DNA from: a virus | IMG/VR virus record: IMGVR_UViG_3300042890_006316 | Span: 1 to 41,544 of that record | DNA length: 41,544 nucleotides | Direction: 5' to 3' (one strand) | Shown here: positions 1 to 7,975 of the stretch, one piece after another | Layout of the letters: every line of letters begins with the position of its first letter | Numbering within the stretch: the stretch's first letter is position 1 | The notes under the pieces: generated by a model | Seen by the model: the letters and a program-made list of their open reading frames with translations, nothing else | Told to the model about the DNA's origin: nothing | The model's database searches: none | Position numbers and translations under genes: made by a program

Positions 1-5
1 CTCTA

Positions 6-509
6 ATGGAAAAAAATTTTCCTGATATAGAGATTTATCTTTCCAGCAAAGACGACATGACATATTTATTCAGAAATGAACCAAGAACATTATCTAAAAC
101 TGATTTATTGGAAAATAAAAAACAATTCGCTTATATTAATGAGATAAGTTACAATGGTAAAAATCATCCAATTGAAAAATTTATGGAAGATTCAGAAATA
201 AAAATAGAACCAATTGTCAGCGAGGTTTCTAATTTCGGTAAAGCCGTTTTATTTTCACAAGGATCTTATCCAAACAAAAAACTTTGTTATAACAAAATAA
301 AATCAATCATTAATTATGTTGAGTCAAGAAACTGTAAAGTCGATATTAATCAACCATTTGAAAATTATTCTTGGGTAATTGGAATAGAAAATGAACAAGT
401 TTACGAAGCAGCCGCTTTAGGGAAAAAAATTACATTAATTCCAACTGGAATTGGTGAAAATTTATTTAAGATGATGTTTCCATGCACAGAAATATTAAAT
501 ATAGATTAA
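6..509 (+). CDS. Possible glycosyltransferase-like protein (hypothetical)
   Basis: 167 aa. The ATG overlaps an upstream TAA in the arrangement TAATG at the window edge, so it is probably translationally coupled to a gene outside the window. No family is recognised with certainty. The C-terminal third (WVIGIENEQVYEAAALGKK followed by a hydrophobic strand and a Pro-Thr-Gly turn) resembles the sugar-nucleotide-binding half of GT-B enzymes, where a Glu near an EAALxGK helix binds the donor. The next enzyme-like gene, at 1221, is a clear GT9 member, which makes a sugar-related role plausible. At this length it could also be a fragment or single domain. The reading frame is open to the window start, so a longer form beginning upstream cannot be excluded. 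Confidence 0.5.
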   Translation: MEKNFPDIEIYLSSKDDMTYLFRNEPRTLSKTDLLENKKQFAYINEISYNGKNHPIEKFMEDSEIKIEPIVSEVSNFGKAVLFSQGSYPNKKLCYNKIKSIINYVESRNCKVDINQPFENYSWVIGIENEQVYEAAALGKKITLIPTGIGENLFKMMFPCTEILNID

Positions 510-526
510 CTAATGAAGTTATCGTG

Positions 527-538
527 CATAAATATATA
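527..538 (+). promoter_or_regulatory. Candidate T4-type late promoter box (CATAAATATATA)
   Basis: CATAAATA is one base from the T4 late promoter TATAAATA and runs into TATATA. It lies about 45 nt upstream of the ATG at 579, which has its own AAGGAG. AT-rich background makes chance matches common. Confidence 0.35.
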
Positions 539-578
539 AGAGGTAGGGATCGTTCCTTATAAAACTCCAAGGAGAAAA

Positions 579-1157
579 ATGAGCGTATTCAGAGTAAAAT
601 TAAATAACACACAACAAGGTGTTTTGGATTTAAATCCTGCGACTACAGCAGTATTCGCAACATCCATTCAGCGCACTGTATATGTTACAGGCCCCAAGAA
701 AATATATCGAAAATTGACTGATGGTGAAACATTTACTGATTGCAATTATTGGAAAAAATTTGCTTACCCTCAAGCTTCCTATGATCAAGCATTCATTGAA
801 GTTGTTACAGATGATGGATCGATTTATAGTGAAATTGAAGAAGAAAATAATTACCCAAGTGTTTACACTATATCTGTAAATGATGGAACTGCTTTTGCAG
901 CTAACGAAGCTGATATAATTGGCGATTATGGCTCACCTGCTAACTTTGTTCAGATTAATTCAACAGATGCTAGCGGTGGCGACATTCGTGTAAAGCTTAA
1001 TGGTTTAGCTGGAGCTATATTTGATCTCAAGGCTGGAGACACTCAAGTTTTCAATTACGGCGACCTTGCAGTAACCAAATTGAATTTTGACAACGACAGT
1101 GGCAACGATCAAAGTGTTCAAATTATTGTTTCCATTAAATCTACCTGCCAAAGCTAA
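579..1157 (+). CDS. Probable beta-rich virion protein, unknown
   Basis: 192 aa, preceded by a strong SD (AAGGAG, 5-6 nt before ATG), a candidate late promoter upstream and a strong terminator downstream, so it is probably a single-gene, highly expressed unit. The protein is Ser/Thr/Gly/Asn-rich with alternating hydrophobic residues and no signal peptide, typical of a beta-sandwich. The C-terminal half (about 115-190) reads like a small decoration or tail-fibre-type domain, with repeated short strands such as DIRVKLNGLAGAIFDLKAGD. The N-terminal part begins with a similar VKLNN strand, so the protein may consist of two related beta domains. The virion assignment is inference from composition and context. 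Confidence 0.6.
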   Translation: MSVFRVKLNNTQQGVLDLNPATTAVFATSIQRTVYVTGPKKIYRKLTDGETFTDCNYWKKFAYPQASYDQAFIEVVTDDGSIYSEIEEENNYPSVYTISVNDGTAFAANEADIIGDYGSPANFVQINSTDASGGDIRVKLNGLAGAIFDLKAGDTQVFNYGDLAVTKLNFDNDSGNDQSVQIIVSIKSTCQS

Positions 1158-1178
1158 TCATTTTATAAATTAAAAAAA

Positions 1179-1207
1179 TAAACCCAGTTAGTCTCTGACT
1201 GGGTTTA
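1179..1207 (+). terminator. Intrinsic terminator after 579-1157
   Basis: Inverted repeat TAAACCCAGT / ACTGGGTTTA (10 bp, extendable by one T-G pair) with a 7-nt loop, followed by the T-rich tract CTATTTTAATTT. It is A-rich on the upstream side too, so it could act in both directions, but no minus-strand gene ends here. Confidence 0.8.
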
Positions 1208-1220
1208 ACTATTTTAATTT

Positions 1221-2183
1221 ATGATAATTGGTAATATGTCTTTGAAAAAATTTGCTGAACAGCGAAATAACATTTTATTTATTTCAGACTGGGGAGGCCT
1301 TGGCGATGTAATTATTCACAGAATGCTTTTTCACGATGTGAAAAAAATTATTCAAGACGCCAAAATACATTTTTGCTGTTTACCTCAATATGCAGATGTC
1401 GTTGCAGATCACCCTTATATTGATCGTATTTTAAGTCCATCGGAAGTTAAAAAAGAAGACTACATAGTTTTTTACCAAACCGATGTAAAAATAGCCAATA
1501 AATACGAAACAAATAAAGGATCAGAATGCACTAGAAATCGTGCTGAAGTATGGTCACTCTATTGTGGATTTGAAATTGAAGATCACGAATTGCACTTCAA
1601 TCTTAATGATAAAATAAAAGAACAATATAAAGAAAAAATTGAAAAATTCAGAATAAAAAAAGACCGCCCAATTATTATTTTTTCACCAAAATCAGCAATT
1701 AGTACAAAATCTCTTTTGCCAAAACACATAGAAAAAATTGCAAAGTATTTAGAAGATTATAATGTAATTGTTTTAGAGAAAAATCAAAATGATGAAATGA
1801 AAAATTTAGGAATTCAAACAATTTGCAATACGACCTTATTTGATTGGATTTATTATACATCTGTATCTGATTATGTCATATCAGTTGACACTTCGACATT
1901 TCATTTGGCTGGTGGATTAAAGAAACCATTACTTGGAATATTTACGTTTGCAAATGGTAAAACATATGGTAAGTATTATGACTTTGTTTTGGTTCAAAAA
2001 CATAAAGACAATGGTGATTGGGATTGTGGACCATGTTATAATTTTAAGTTATGCCCAAAAACAAACAAAGAATTAAAGCCATGTTTGACGGAATTGAGTT
2101 TTAACTCAATAGAAACTGGTATCAGAGAAATGTTCAATAAATGGCCATGGAATAATAAGATTAGTTTAGGTGTTATTGATTAA
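1221..2183 (+). CDS. Glycosyltransferase family 9 (ADP-heptosyltransferase-like)
   Basis: 320 aa, near the usual length for GT9 enzymes, which transfer ADP-activated heptoses to lipopolysaccharide core. Two hallmarks are visible: the N-terminal loop GGLGDVI (about 25-31) that opens the GT-B fold, and the donor-site segment SVDTSTFHLAGGLKKPLLG (about 221-239). Near the C-terminus comes the family pattern CGPC (269-272), then CP and PC, with four Cys/Pro pairs. No signal peptide or membrane segment is seen, so it is a cytoplasmic enzyme. The SD before the ATG at 1221 is poor; Met6 at 1236 is an alternative start. A phage version may modify host surface sugar or virion/DNA glycans; the acceptor cannot be told from sequence. 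Confidence 0.85.
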   Translation: MIIGNMSLKKFAEQRNNILFISDWGGLGDVIIHRMLFHDVKKIIQDAKIHFCCLPQYADVVADHPYIDRILSPSEVKKEDYIVFYQTDVKIANKYETNKGSECTRNRAEVWSLYCGFEIEDHELHFNLNDKIKEQYKEKIEKFRIKKDRPIIIFSPKSAISTKSLLPKHIEKIAKYLEDYNVIVLEKNQNDEMKNLGIQTICNTTLFDWIYYTSVSDYVISVDTSTFHLAGGLKKPLLGIFTFANGKTYGKYYDFVLVQKHKDNGDWDCGPCYNFKLCPKTNKELKPCLTELSFNSIETGIREMFNKWPWNNKISLGVID

Positions 2184-2223
2184 TTTTTATATTTATAAAA
2201 CTAACTATAATGTTGATAAAGGT

Positions 2224-2487
2224 ATGTTTGGAGGAAACTTGGCTAACTTATTGAAGCCAAATAGTGTTAAGGTTATTGCTGATGATGGTGAGTTGCACAT
2301 CACAATAGCACTTGAATTAAACATTAATTTGAATAGCGAAAATTTAAAAACATCAGATGCTTTATTTGTTTCTAATGAATCATCTATTGTTAAAAAATCT
2401 AATGTAGAAACAAAAGAAAACAGTCCCAATTGGGAGATTCCTGATTTTGGTCCTACACCTAAATTTGAATTTGGAAAGAAATCATAA
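2224..2487 (+). CDS. Small hypothetical protein
   Basis: 87 aa from the first ATG; the frame can be extended to a GTG at 2170 that overlaps the end of the GT9 gene, and neither start has a well-placed SD (AAAGG sits only one base before ATG 2224). The sequence has a short beta-rich core (SVKVIADDGELHITIALELNINL) then a Ser/Asn-rich acidic tail ending in PNWEIPDFGPTPKFEF. An antisense frame is open over the same stretch but has no better start. No family recognised. It lies 11 nt before the actin-like gene and is probably co-transcribed with it. Confidence 0.55.
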   Translation: MFGGNLANLLKPNSVKVIADDGELHITIALELNINLNSENLKTSDALFVSNESSIVKKSNVETKENSPNWEIPDFGPTPKFEFGKKS

Positions 2488-2498
2488 GGAGTAATCAA

Positions 2499-3506
2499 AT
2501 GGCTTGTTCAATGGACGTTGGAACTTACAATCTTGTTTTTTGTCGTAGAAATGAAGAAGGAAACTTTACTTATAATCGTCAAGTAAATGCTTTTCTTGAA
2601 ATGCCTTTGGAAAACAGGTTTGTTTTTGACATGATGAAACAAGCTGGAGTTCCACTGATTGAACTTGAAAAAAGAGCATACGCACTTGGTGAAGCAGCAG
2701 TTGAAATGACTTATACAATGAGCGCATTGGAACTCAAACGCCCAATGACTCACGGATGTGTTAATCCAAAAGAAAAAGATGCTTTTCAAATCATGAGCAT
2801 CATGATGCACAACTTGATTGAAGGTGTTAAAAAAGACGGCGAAATATTGTATTATTGTGTTCCAGCTAATGCCGTTAATCAAGACACCGATGCTGATTAT
2901 CATCAGAGAATTCTACAAGCAATTTTCAATGCTTATAAAAATGAAACAGGATATAGAGTAGATGCTCATCCAATTAACGAAGCCTTAGCATTGGTTTATG
3001 CAGAACTTGGTAAGAAGGCATTCACGGGTATTGCCGCAAGTTTTGGAGCAGGAATGATAAATGTTTGCTATGCAATGTACGGCAGTCCTGTCTTTAGCTT
3101 CGCAATTGTTAACTCAGGAGACTGGATTGATCGTCAGGCAGCTAAAGCTACTGGCGAAAGCATTTCATTTATCAATAAAGAAAAAACTAAAATAGATTTA
3201 TCTAAATCTCCTAATAATCTTATTGAAAGAGCAATTCATACTCAGTATAGGCTTATGATTGAGCATACTGTTAATGGACTTAAAAAAGGATTCTCAGACA
3301 TCAATAAATCTGTCAGGACTGATGGTGAAATTGATGTGGTAATCGCTGGTGGAACCAGTTCTCCTAATGGATTTACAGAAATATTTAAGGAAACCCTTGG
3401 CGGGGTTGAATTGCCAATAAAAATTGGCAATGTCATCAAGCCTGCTGACCCATTGTACTCGGTTAGCAGAGGATGCTTGATAGCCGCAGAATCCTCATCG
3501 AAGTGA
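2499..3506 (+). CDS. Actin/MreB/ParM-like ATPase
   Basis: 335 aa, the usual length for bacterial and phage actins, which bind ATP and polymerise into filaments that position DNA or organise the cell. Visible landmarks: phosphate-1 loop MDVGTYNL (5-12) with the DxGT signature; connect-1-like helix INEALALVYAEL (159-170); phosphate-2 position AASFGAGMINV (179-189), where the usual Asp is replaced by Ser; adenosine motif VIAGGTSSPNGF (281-292). The start is fixed by AAGGAG 7 nt before the ATG. The next gene starts 16 nt downstream. Possible roles are phage DNA positioning or partitioning; altered ATP hydrolysis is possible because of the phosphate-2 change. Actin fold is near certain; function is open. 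Confidence 0.85.
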   Translation: MACSMDVGTYNLVFCRRNEEGNFTYNRQVNAFLEMPLENRFVFDMMKQAGVPLIELEKRAYALGEAAVEMTYTMSALELKRPMTHGCVNPKEKDAFQIMSIMMHNLIEGVKKDGEILYYCVPANAVNQDTDADYHQRILQAIFNAYKNETGYRVDAHPINEALALVYAELGKKAFTGIAASFGAGMINVCYAMYGSPVFSFAIVNSGDWIDRQAAKATGESISFINKEKTKIDLSKSPNNLIERAIHTQYRLMIEHTVNGLKKGFSDINKSVRTDGEIDVVIAGGTSSPNGFTEIFKETLGGVELPIKIGNVIKPADPLYSVSRGCLIAAESSSK

Positions 3507-3521
3507 AAAGAAAGGCAAAGA

Positions 3522-3980
3522 ATGAAATATAATCAGAGGAGCGTCAGCGACTTAGGTGCTGCCGCTTACCTTCTAATGCATGATTTGAAGGTTGTTGGAA
3601 GAAAAGGCAGGGACATTTTTTTTGTCGTTGACCCAAAACATGCAGTTGAACATTTTGATCAACTTACACTTGATTATCTATCAAGTGAATTCCATCGATT
3701 CGATGCTTGTATCATGAGCTTAAAGAAAATTGGCGAATACAATTTCAATCCACAAAATTATCGTTTTGTAACTGATCTTGGCGCTGCCGCTTATATTCTT
3801 ATGCACAAATATAAAGTTGTTGGCAAACGTGGTAAAGCAATTTACTTTGAAGTCGATGATGTGGTTGCAGACAAATTTGACGAAATAGCATTAGAATACA
3901 TTTCAAGTGATTTTCATCGCTTTGATTCTTGTTTAATGTCATTGAAAAAAATTGGCGAGTATATTAGCGAACAATCTTGA
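3522..3980 (+). CDS. Two-copy small-domain protein (DUF5659-like)
   Basis: 152 aa made of two tandem copies of one domain of about 73 residues. Each copy contains DLGAAAYxLMH, VVGxxG, a short beta strand, then SSxFHRFDxCxMSLKKIGEY. The pattern resembles phage DUF5659 domains, recalled from memory, not tested. The copies are about two-thirds identical, so the duplication is fairly recent. Each unit has an AAYLLMH helix, a beta-hairpin with basic loop (GRKGRDIFF / GKRGKAIYF) and a final helix; the basic hairpin suggests nucleic-acid or protein binding. SD AAAGG precedes the ATG. It follows the actin-like gene by 16 nt and is probably co-transcribed; a filament-adaptor role is possible but unproven. 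Confidence 0.65.
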   Translation: MKYNQRSVSDLGAAAYLLMHDLKVVGRKGRDIFFVVDPKHAVEHFDQLTLDYLSSEFHRFDACIMSLKKIGEYNFNPQNYRFVTDLGAAAYILMHKYKVVGKRGKAIYFEVDDVVADKFDEIALEYISSDFHRFDSCLMSLKKIGEYISEQS

Positions 3981-3989
3981 AAAAATTAA

Positions 3990-3995
3990 TATATA
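3990..3995 (+). promoter_or_regulatory. Candidate promoter TATATA box
   Basis: TATATA lies 25 nt before the ATG at 4015 and just before AAGGAG. It is one of a series of TATATA boxes at unit heads. AT-rich background weakens the case. Confidence 0.25.
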
Positions 3996-4014
3996 ATTAT
4001 AAGGAGCTAATTAT

Positions 4015-5793
4015 ATGTTGACCTTTGATGAATTTCGTGGCATTTATAAAGAAGATGCCACGATTGGACCAGATATTTCAAAAATTATTGACCAAATGGT
4101 TGATGATTGGGCTGGTGAATTAAAAAGAGAAATAATCACAGGCGCAAAACCAGCCAAAAGAGGCATGTGGGACCGATTCAAGAATCTTCTTTCTAATGTT
4201 TGGTATGGTAGACATAATCCAGACAATCCATACCAATGGATAAATAAATATGGTGATGTTTTAGGACAAAGTGTTCCTAAAACAGAAGGAATAAGAGAAG
4301 AAACATTACAACTTTCACTCAATGATTATAAAAATTTGCGTGAAGTCTGTGAAAATCTTGAAAACCAAATCAATGAAGAAAATCTCCCAGAAGGAACTCC
4401 AAATCTCAGAATTATTCAAATAATTGATAGTCACGCAAATATTCTCAAGCAAAAATTAAAAGATATATTTGCTAAAGAACCAGATAAAAAATATGAAATG
4501 CCAAAAATTAGCTACTCGCTCACCCCAGAAGAAGAAAAAATTGTCCGTCCTAAAAATATAAAACCAATTATCATTGACAACGAAAAAGAAAAAGAAAAAG
4601 AAAAAGAAAAAGAAAAAGAAAAACCGCCAAGCACAAAGGCAAATCCTAAGGTAAATCCTGCTGATTTAGAACCCAAATTTGACTACGCAAAGCCACCAAC
4701 TAAAGAAAAACAATGGCATGAATTAACAACTCAAGAAAAAGATGCATGGAACATCTATGGCGGCGGAGTTTCAGAAAGAAGTGCAAGAATTGGATCTCTT
4801 GCTGCACAACATGGCGTTGATTATCCAATGATTTTAAGATTGGGTGATCCAAGAATAGAAATGCTAAAAAGAATTTTACCAACACAAAAAAATAAAAATA
4901 AATCTGTTTATGATCATTTAAAAGATCATTTAAGAATTGAATTAGAAAACGATCCAATTTTATCAAGAAGAGAACTTGAAAAAAGAGTTGATGCACTGAA
5001 AAAACAAAGACAAAGGGAGCCTTTAAGTACTGGTAATTTCCCTGTATTTAGCAATAAACTTAAATATATAAACAGATTTAGACAGCCTATGGAGCCAAAA
5101 GATTCTAAAGAATCTGACTCTAAAGAATCTGACTCTAAAAATACAAGTCCAGAAATAAGAACAAGAAGTTCATTTAGGCCAACAGAAGAGCCATCAAAGA
5201 AGGCGCAAGAAGAGCCATCAAAGAAGGCGCAAGAAGAGCCATCAAAGAAGGCGCAAGAAGAGCCATCAAAGAAGGCGCAAGAAGAGCCATCAAAGAAGGC
5301 GCAAGAAGAGCCATCAAAGAAGGCGCAAGAAGAACCAGCAAAGAAAGCGCAAGAAGAACCAGCAAAGAAGGCGCAAGAAAAAACATCAAAGAATGCAAAA
5401 GAAGAAATGGAAAAAATAGAATCTAGAAAGAAGAGGCATCTTGATTCAATAGCAGATGATTTAATTTATCATAAAATGATGACTGATGAATTAAACGATC
5501 TCAGGATGAAATTTCCAGATTCACAAAAAGAAATTTTGTCAAAAATCAAATCAGTAATAAAAAACAATCTTAATAATTCAAACTTTTTCCAATCAACAAT
5601 AGACAAATATAAAGAAAAAATCGATAAAGCAGATTCATTCAAAGATATTCATGAAATTATTCAAGGCGTTATTCATAAAATTGATTTAGAGGAAGAAGAA
5701 GAAGAAAAAAGAGAATCATTTTATTTAAAAATGACGCCAAAAAATTTCGCTAAAAATATCGTAATGAAATTTAGAAATAATTGTCATGGCTGA
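4015..5793 (+). CDS. Large charged repeat protein with capsid-targeting-like N-terminus
   Basis: 592 aa. The N-terminus MLTFDEFRGIYKEDA resembles the T4 internal-protein capsid-targeting sequence (MKTYQEFIAEA). Residues about 1-165 look globular and helical. A run of seven Glu-Lys pairs (about 190-203) follows, then a Lys-rich helical region (about 225-360), then nine near-identical 8-residue repeats EPSKKAQE/EPAKKAQE (about 391-462), and a helical C-terminal region ending in an acidic patch (EEEEEEKRE). SD AAGGAG precedes the ATG. Very high Lys and Glu content and the linker-like repeats suggest an elongated protein, possibly packaged with DNA in the head. No catalytic motif is recognised. 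It converges on the minus-strand gene at 5784, overlapping it by 10 nt. Confidence 0.6.
   Translation: MLTFDEFRGIYKEDATIGPDISKIIDQMVDDWAGELKREIITGAKPAKRGMWDRFKNLLSNVWYGRHNPDNPYQWINKYGDVLGQSVPKTEGIREETLQLSLNDYKNLREVCENLENQINEENLPEGTPNLRIIQIIDSHANILKQKLKDIFAKEPDKKYEMPKISYSLTPEEEKIVRPKNIKPIIIDNEKEKEKEKEKEKEKPPSTKANPKVNPADLEPKFDYAKPPTKEKQWHELTTQEKDAWNIYGGGVSERSARIGSLAAQHGVDYPMILRLGDPRIEMLKRILPTQKNKNKSVYDHLKDHLRIELENDPILSRRELEKRVDALKKQRQREPLSTGNFPVFSNKLKYINRFRQPMEPKDSKESDSKESDSKNTSPEIRTRSSFRPTEEPSKKAQEEPSKKAQEEPSKKAQEEPSKKAQEEPSKKAQEEPSKKAQEEPAKKAQEEPAKKAQEKTSKNAKEEMEKIESRKKRHLDSIADDLIYHKMMTDELNDLRMKFPDSQKEILSKIKSVIKNNLNNSNFFQSTIDKYKEKIDKADSFKDIHEIIQGVIHKIDLEEEEEEKRESFYLKMTPKNFAKNIVMKFRNNCHG
4582..4623 (+). 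repeat. GAAAAA hexanucleotide run (Glu-Lys x7)
   Basis: Seven perfect copies of GAAAAA inside the gene at 4015, encoding an alternating Glu-Lys stretch. Perfect DNA identity indicates slippage-type expansion. Confidence 0.9.
5185..5400 (+). repeat. 24-bp tandem repeat, nine copies
   Basis: Unit GAAGAGCCATCAAAGAAGGC plus GCAA. Copies 1-6 are identical, copies 7-8 carry GAACCAGCA (Ser to Ala), and copy 9 is degenerate (EKTSKNAK). It encodes a charged, probably helical or extended linker. Copy number probably varies between relatives. Confidence 0.95.
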
Positions 5794-6206
5794 TTTTTGC
5801 CAACCATTTTCTTATTGAATTCTTGTGCTTGTTTGGACAATTGAGATAACATGGCTGGATTTATGTATGTGCTTTCTGGATCTACTCCAAGAATAGTTGG
5901 TGGTGGTTCTGATTTTACAGGTGGATTTTTAATCTCTTTTATAATTTCATCATAATCGGGATCTGTTTCCCTGATAACTTGCTCTTCCATAATTCCGACC
6001 ACAAACTGCATGGCATAAAAATTATTACAACCTGTAATATGGTGCTTGGTGAATATTCCTTCTTCTTCAATTAATTCAACAATGCCAGTAAAAAAATCAG
6101 CAAACTGATGATCTTGTAGATTATTTTTGCCAATACCAACAGTCAATACTGTGCAAATTTTGCCAGTGAATTGTTCTTGTAGCTTTTTAATTAATGTAGT
6201 TTTCAT
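5784..6206 (-). CDS. Hypothetical protein
   Basis: 140 aa. Its ATG overlaps the stop of the upstream gene (6203-6796) in a 4-nt ATGA, so the two are translationally coupled. An alpha/beta-looking N-terminal region (about 1-85, ICTVLTVGIGKN, then FFTGIVELIEEEGIFTKHHITGC) is followed by a Pro-rich linker (NPPVKSEPPP) and a helical tail ending with QAQEFNKKMVGKNQP. No signal peptide and no recognised motif. The C-terminus overlaps the converging 4015-5793 gene by 10 nt. Confidence 0.6.
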   Translation of the reverse strand: MKTTLIKKLQEQFTGKICTVLTVGIGKNNLQDHQFADFFTGIVELIEEEGIFTKHHITGCNNFYAMQFVVGIMEEQVIRETDPDYDEIIKEIKNPPVKSEPPPTILGVDPESTYINPAMLSQLSKQAQEFNKKMVGKNQP

Positions 6207-6796
6207 TTTTTAAGTAAATATCCAATGCTAAATCTATCGGTTTCTGAAAAAACGCTATGCCACAAATGTTCATCGCCAATTTTGAACATTCTTAAATTCC
6301 ATCCAGATTTATCCCAAGATGTTATAATCTCTCCTGTGTTGATATCTCTGAAGCGAAAAAACGATTTATCCTTTTCTTTTGCATAGGTGCAATATATTCT
6401 ATATCCTTTGCTATTACTGTTTGTGTGCCATCCCATAAATCCATTCACAGGATACCAAATCCTACCACTTAAACCAAAATCTTTAATTCCTTTTTGATCA
6501 ATTATTCCTTTATTTTTAACAAATTTATAAAATATTTTACTTAAAAATTCAATGTTAATATTGTTGAATTTATAAAGATTGCAATCAGTCGTTGCTACAT
6601 CACGATTATTTTTAATTATTTCATTCAATGCTTCTGGAGACACTCTCGAAAAAGCCATTTCTTTTGTAATGTGAGGATTGAAAACTTTTTTTTGAACTTT
6701 GCTAGGATCATAGTCAATTGTTTCTATGATTCTATTTAGTCCCTTTAATAAATCTTCATTAGCATCAACAGAAATATCTTCATAGATTTTTTCCAT
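6203..6796 (-). CDS. 2OG-Fe(II) oxygenase-like protein with H-x-N variant
   Basis: 197 aa. The C-terminal half has the layout of a double-stranded beta-helix 2-oxoglutarate/Fe(II) oxygenase: WHTN (His124, Asn126) where the family has HxD/E, YRIYCTYAKE strand, then LWHSV (His180) and DRFSIGYLL with Arg188 eight residues later, the usual 2OG-binding spacing. The N-terminal 110 residues are helical and unrecognised. The SD region is AGGGGGT, about 11 nt before the ATG. The iron ligand change HxD to HxN would weaken or alter metal binding, so it may be a divergent or non-catalytic member. Substrate unknown. It follows the primase gene and is coupled to 5784-6206. Confidence 0.5.
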   Translation of the reverse strand: MEKIYEDISVDANEDLLKGLNRIIETIDYDPSKVQKKVFNPHITKEMAFSRVSPEALNEIIKNNRDVATTDCNLYKFNNINIEFLSKIFYKFVKNKGIIDQKGIKDFGLSGRIWYPVNGFMGWHTNSNSKGYRIYCTYAKEKDKSFFRFRDINTGEIITSWDKSGWNLRMFKIGDEHLWHSVFSETDRFSIGYLLKK

Positions 6797-6872
6797 TTGC
6801 TGTTGTTACCCCCTACTAAAACTATTATACAACGATTGTTTAATTTATGGAAACATTTTAAAAAACAATTAG

Positions 6873-7937
6873 CTACCAAATATCAATAAAAGCTAAATAA
6901 TCTGCAACTGTTCCACGAGGACCCGAATAATCTAGGGGCCTTTGATTTTTTATAATATAATGATGTAATAGTTCAGGACTATTTTTAACTAAGAATTCAT
7001 TCCAGTCATTATATCCTTTGGGAGGAATGACATACAATAATTTTTCAGTTGTTTTCTTCGCCGTTTCTAAAGTGGTAATTATCGAACTCATCTTCAATGT
7101 GCCAGACTTACCAGCATTATCTCTATCCAAACAAAGAACTGCTCTATAATCACTTAAAAGCAATGCTTGCTTTTCACCCATGTTTTTGCCACCACAGGCA
7201 GCAGCATTAAGTTCAGCCTGTCTAAGGCTAATTGCATTAAATTCGCCCTCACAGATGTAAACAAGGCTGTTTGCGGCTGGCCATGGCCCAGCCATGTAGA
7301 CCACATCTTCTTTTCCCACTCCAATTTCTTTTGGCGGACCTAAATATTTGCATTTTGAATTGCCCAAAGCACGACCATTGAAATAAATTAATTTTCCTTG
7401 TCGATCATAATATGGAATTATTATTCTGCCTTTATATCGTCCATCATTGCAAATATACAAACCATTGATTGATAATTTTCTTGATTCTAAATAAGTTTCA
7501 GCTTTTTGTCGCCACCAATTGTTTGTTCCTAAATCAGAAATCAAAAGGCAATTAGGAGGCAAAGACAAACCTTCTTTTTTCTGAGGCTCTTCATTTTCAG
7601 CAGGCTTATCTTCTGCCTTGAACATTTCTTCTAGTTGTTTTTCCAATTCTCTAATGCTGGTAATACCATTCAAACGGGCAATTGCCGTTTCTCTATCACA
7701 AGAATCAACAATCATTACAAGCTTTACCAAGCTTCCTATCTTGTCTGTTTTAAAGCAATGAAAAGAACCGTGTTTGCGTTTTTTCTTTCCGCCATCGGGA
7801 TTGCACCATAAGTGAAAATCATCGTCATCTGGTTCAAATATGCTGTTTATTCTGATTTCGGGTGGGCGTACAATCACATTGTCCGCTCCGAAGCGATCTA
7901 TTGCCCACTGTTCAAATTTTTTAAATGGCACGCCCAT
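6873..7937 (-). CDS. DnaG-type phage primase (zinc finger + TOPRIM)
   Basis: 354 aa from the ATG at 7937, close to T4 gp61 (342 aa). Primases make short RNA primers for lagging-strand synthesis. Residues 45-61 hold a zinc-finger-like Cys-His-Cys cluster (HLWCNP ... HGSFHCF), shortened relative to CHC2 fingers. The TOPRIM domain is clear: CEGEFNAI (catalytic Glu230) and LDRDNAGKSG (Asp271, Asp273). Start choice: the open frame runs upstream to 8180, but that extension lies antisense to the nuclease gene at 7976 and is Cys/Lys-rich noise; MGVPFKKFEQWAIDRFG reads as a true N-terminus and AAAGGT precedes it. It is transcribed divergently from the nuclease. Confidence 0.9.
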   Translation of the reverse strand: MGVPFKKFEQWAIDRFGADNVIVRPPEIRINSIFEPDDDDFHLWCNPDGGKKKRKHGSFHCFKTDKIGSLVKLVMIVDSCDRETAIARLNGITSIRELEKQLEEMFKAEDKPAENEEPQKKEGLSLPPNCLLISDLGTNNWWRQKAETYLESRKLSINGLYICNDGRYKGRIIIPYYDRQGKLIYFNGRALGNSKCKYLGPPKEIGVGKEDVVYMAGPWPAANSLVYICEGEFNAISLRQAELNAAACGGKNMGEKQALLLSDYRAVLCLDRDNAGKSGTLKMSSIITTLETAKKTTEKLLYVIPPKGYNDWNEFLVKNSPELLHHYIIKNQRPLDYSGPRGTVADYLAFIDIW

Positions 7938-7975
7938 AACTTTACCTTTTGAAAAAAAATGACTAAAATAAGTAT

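Noticed and set aside
2205-2498. Minus-strand ORF of 97 aa over the small 2224 gene
   Set aside because: No SD and a strand switch inside a plus-strand operon; the 2224 frame fits better, though weakly.
5174-5398. Minus-strand LAPSLMAL repeat ORF
   Set aside because: Antisense shadow of the EPSKKAQE repeats.
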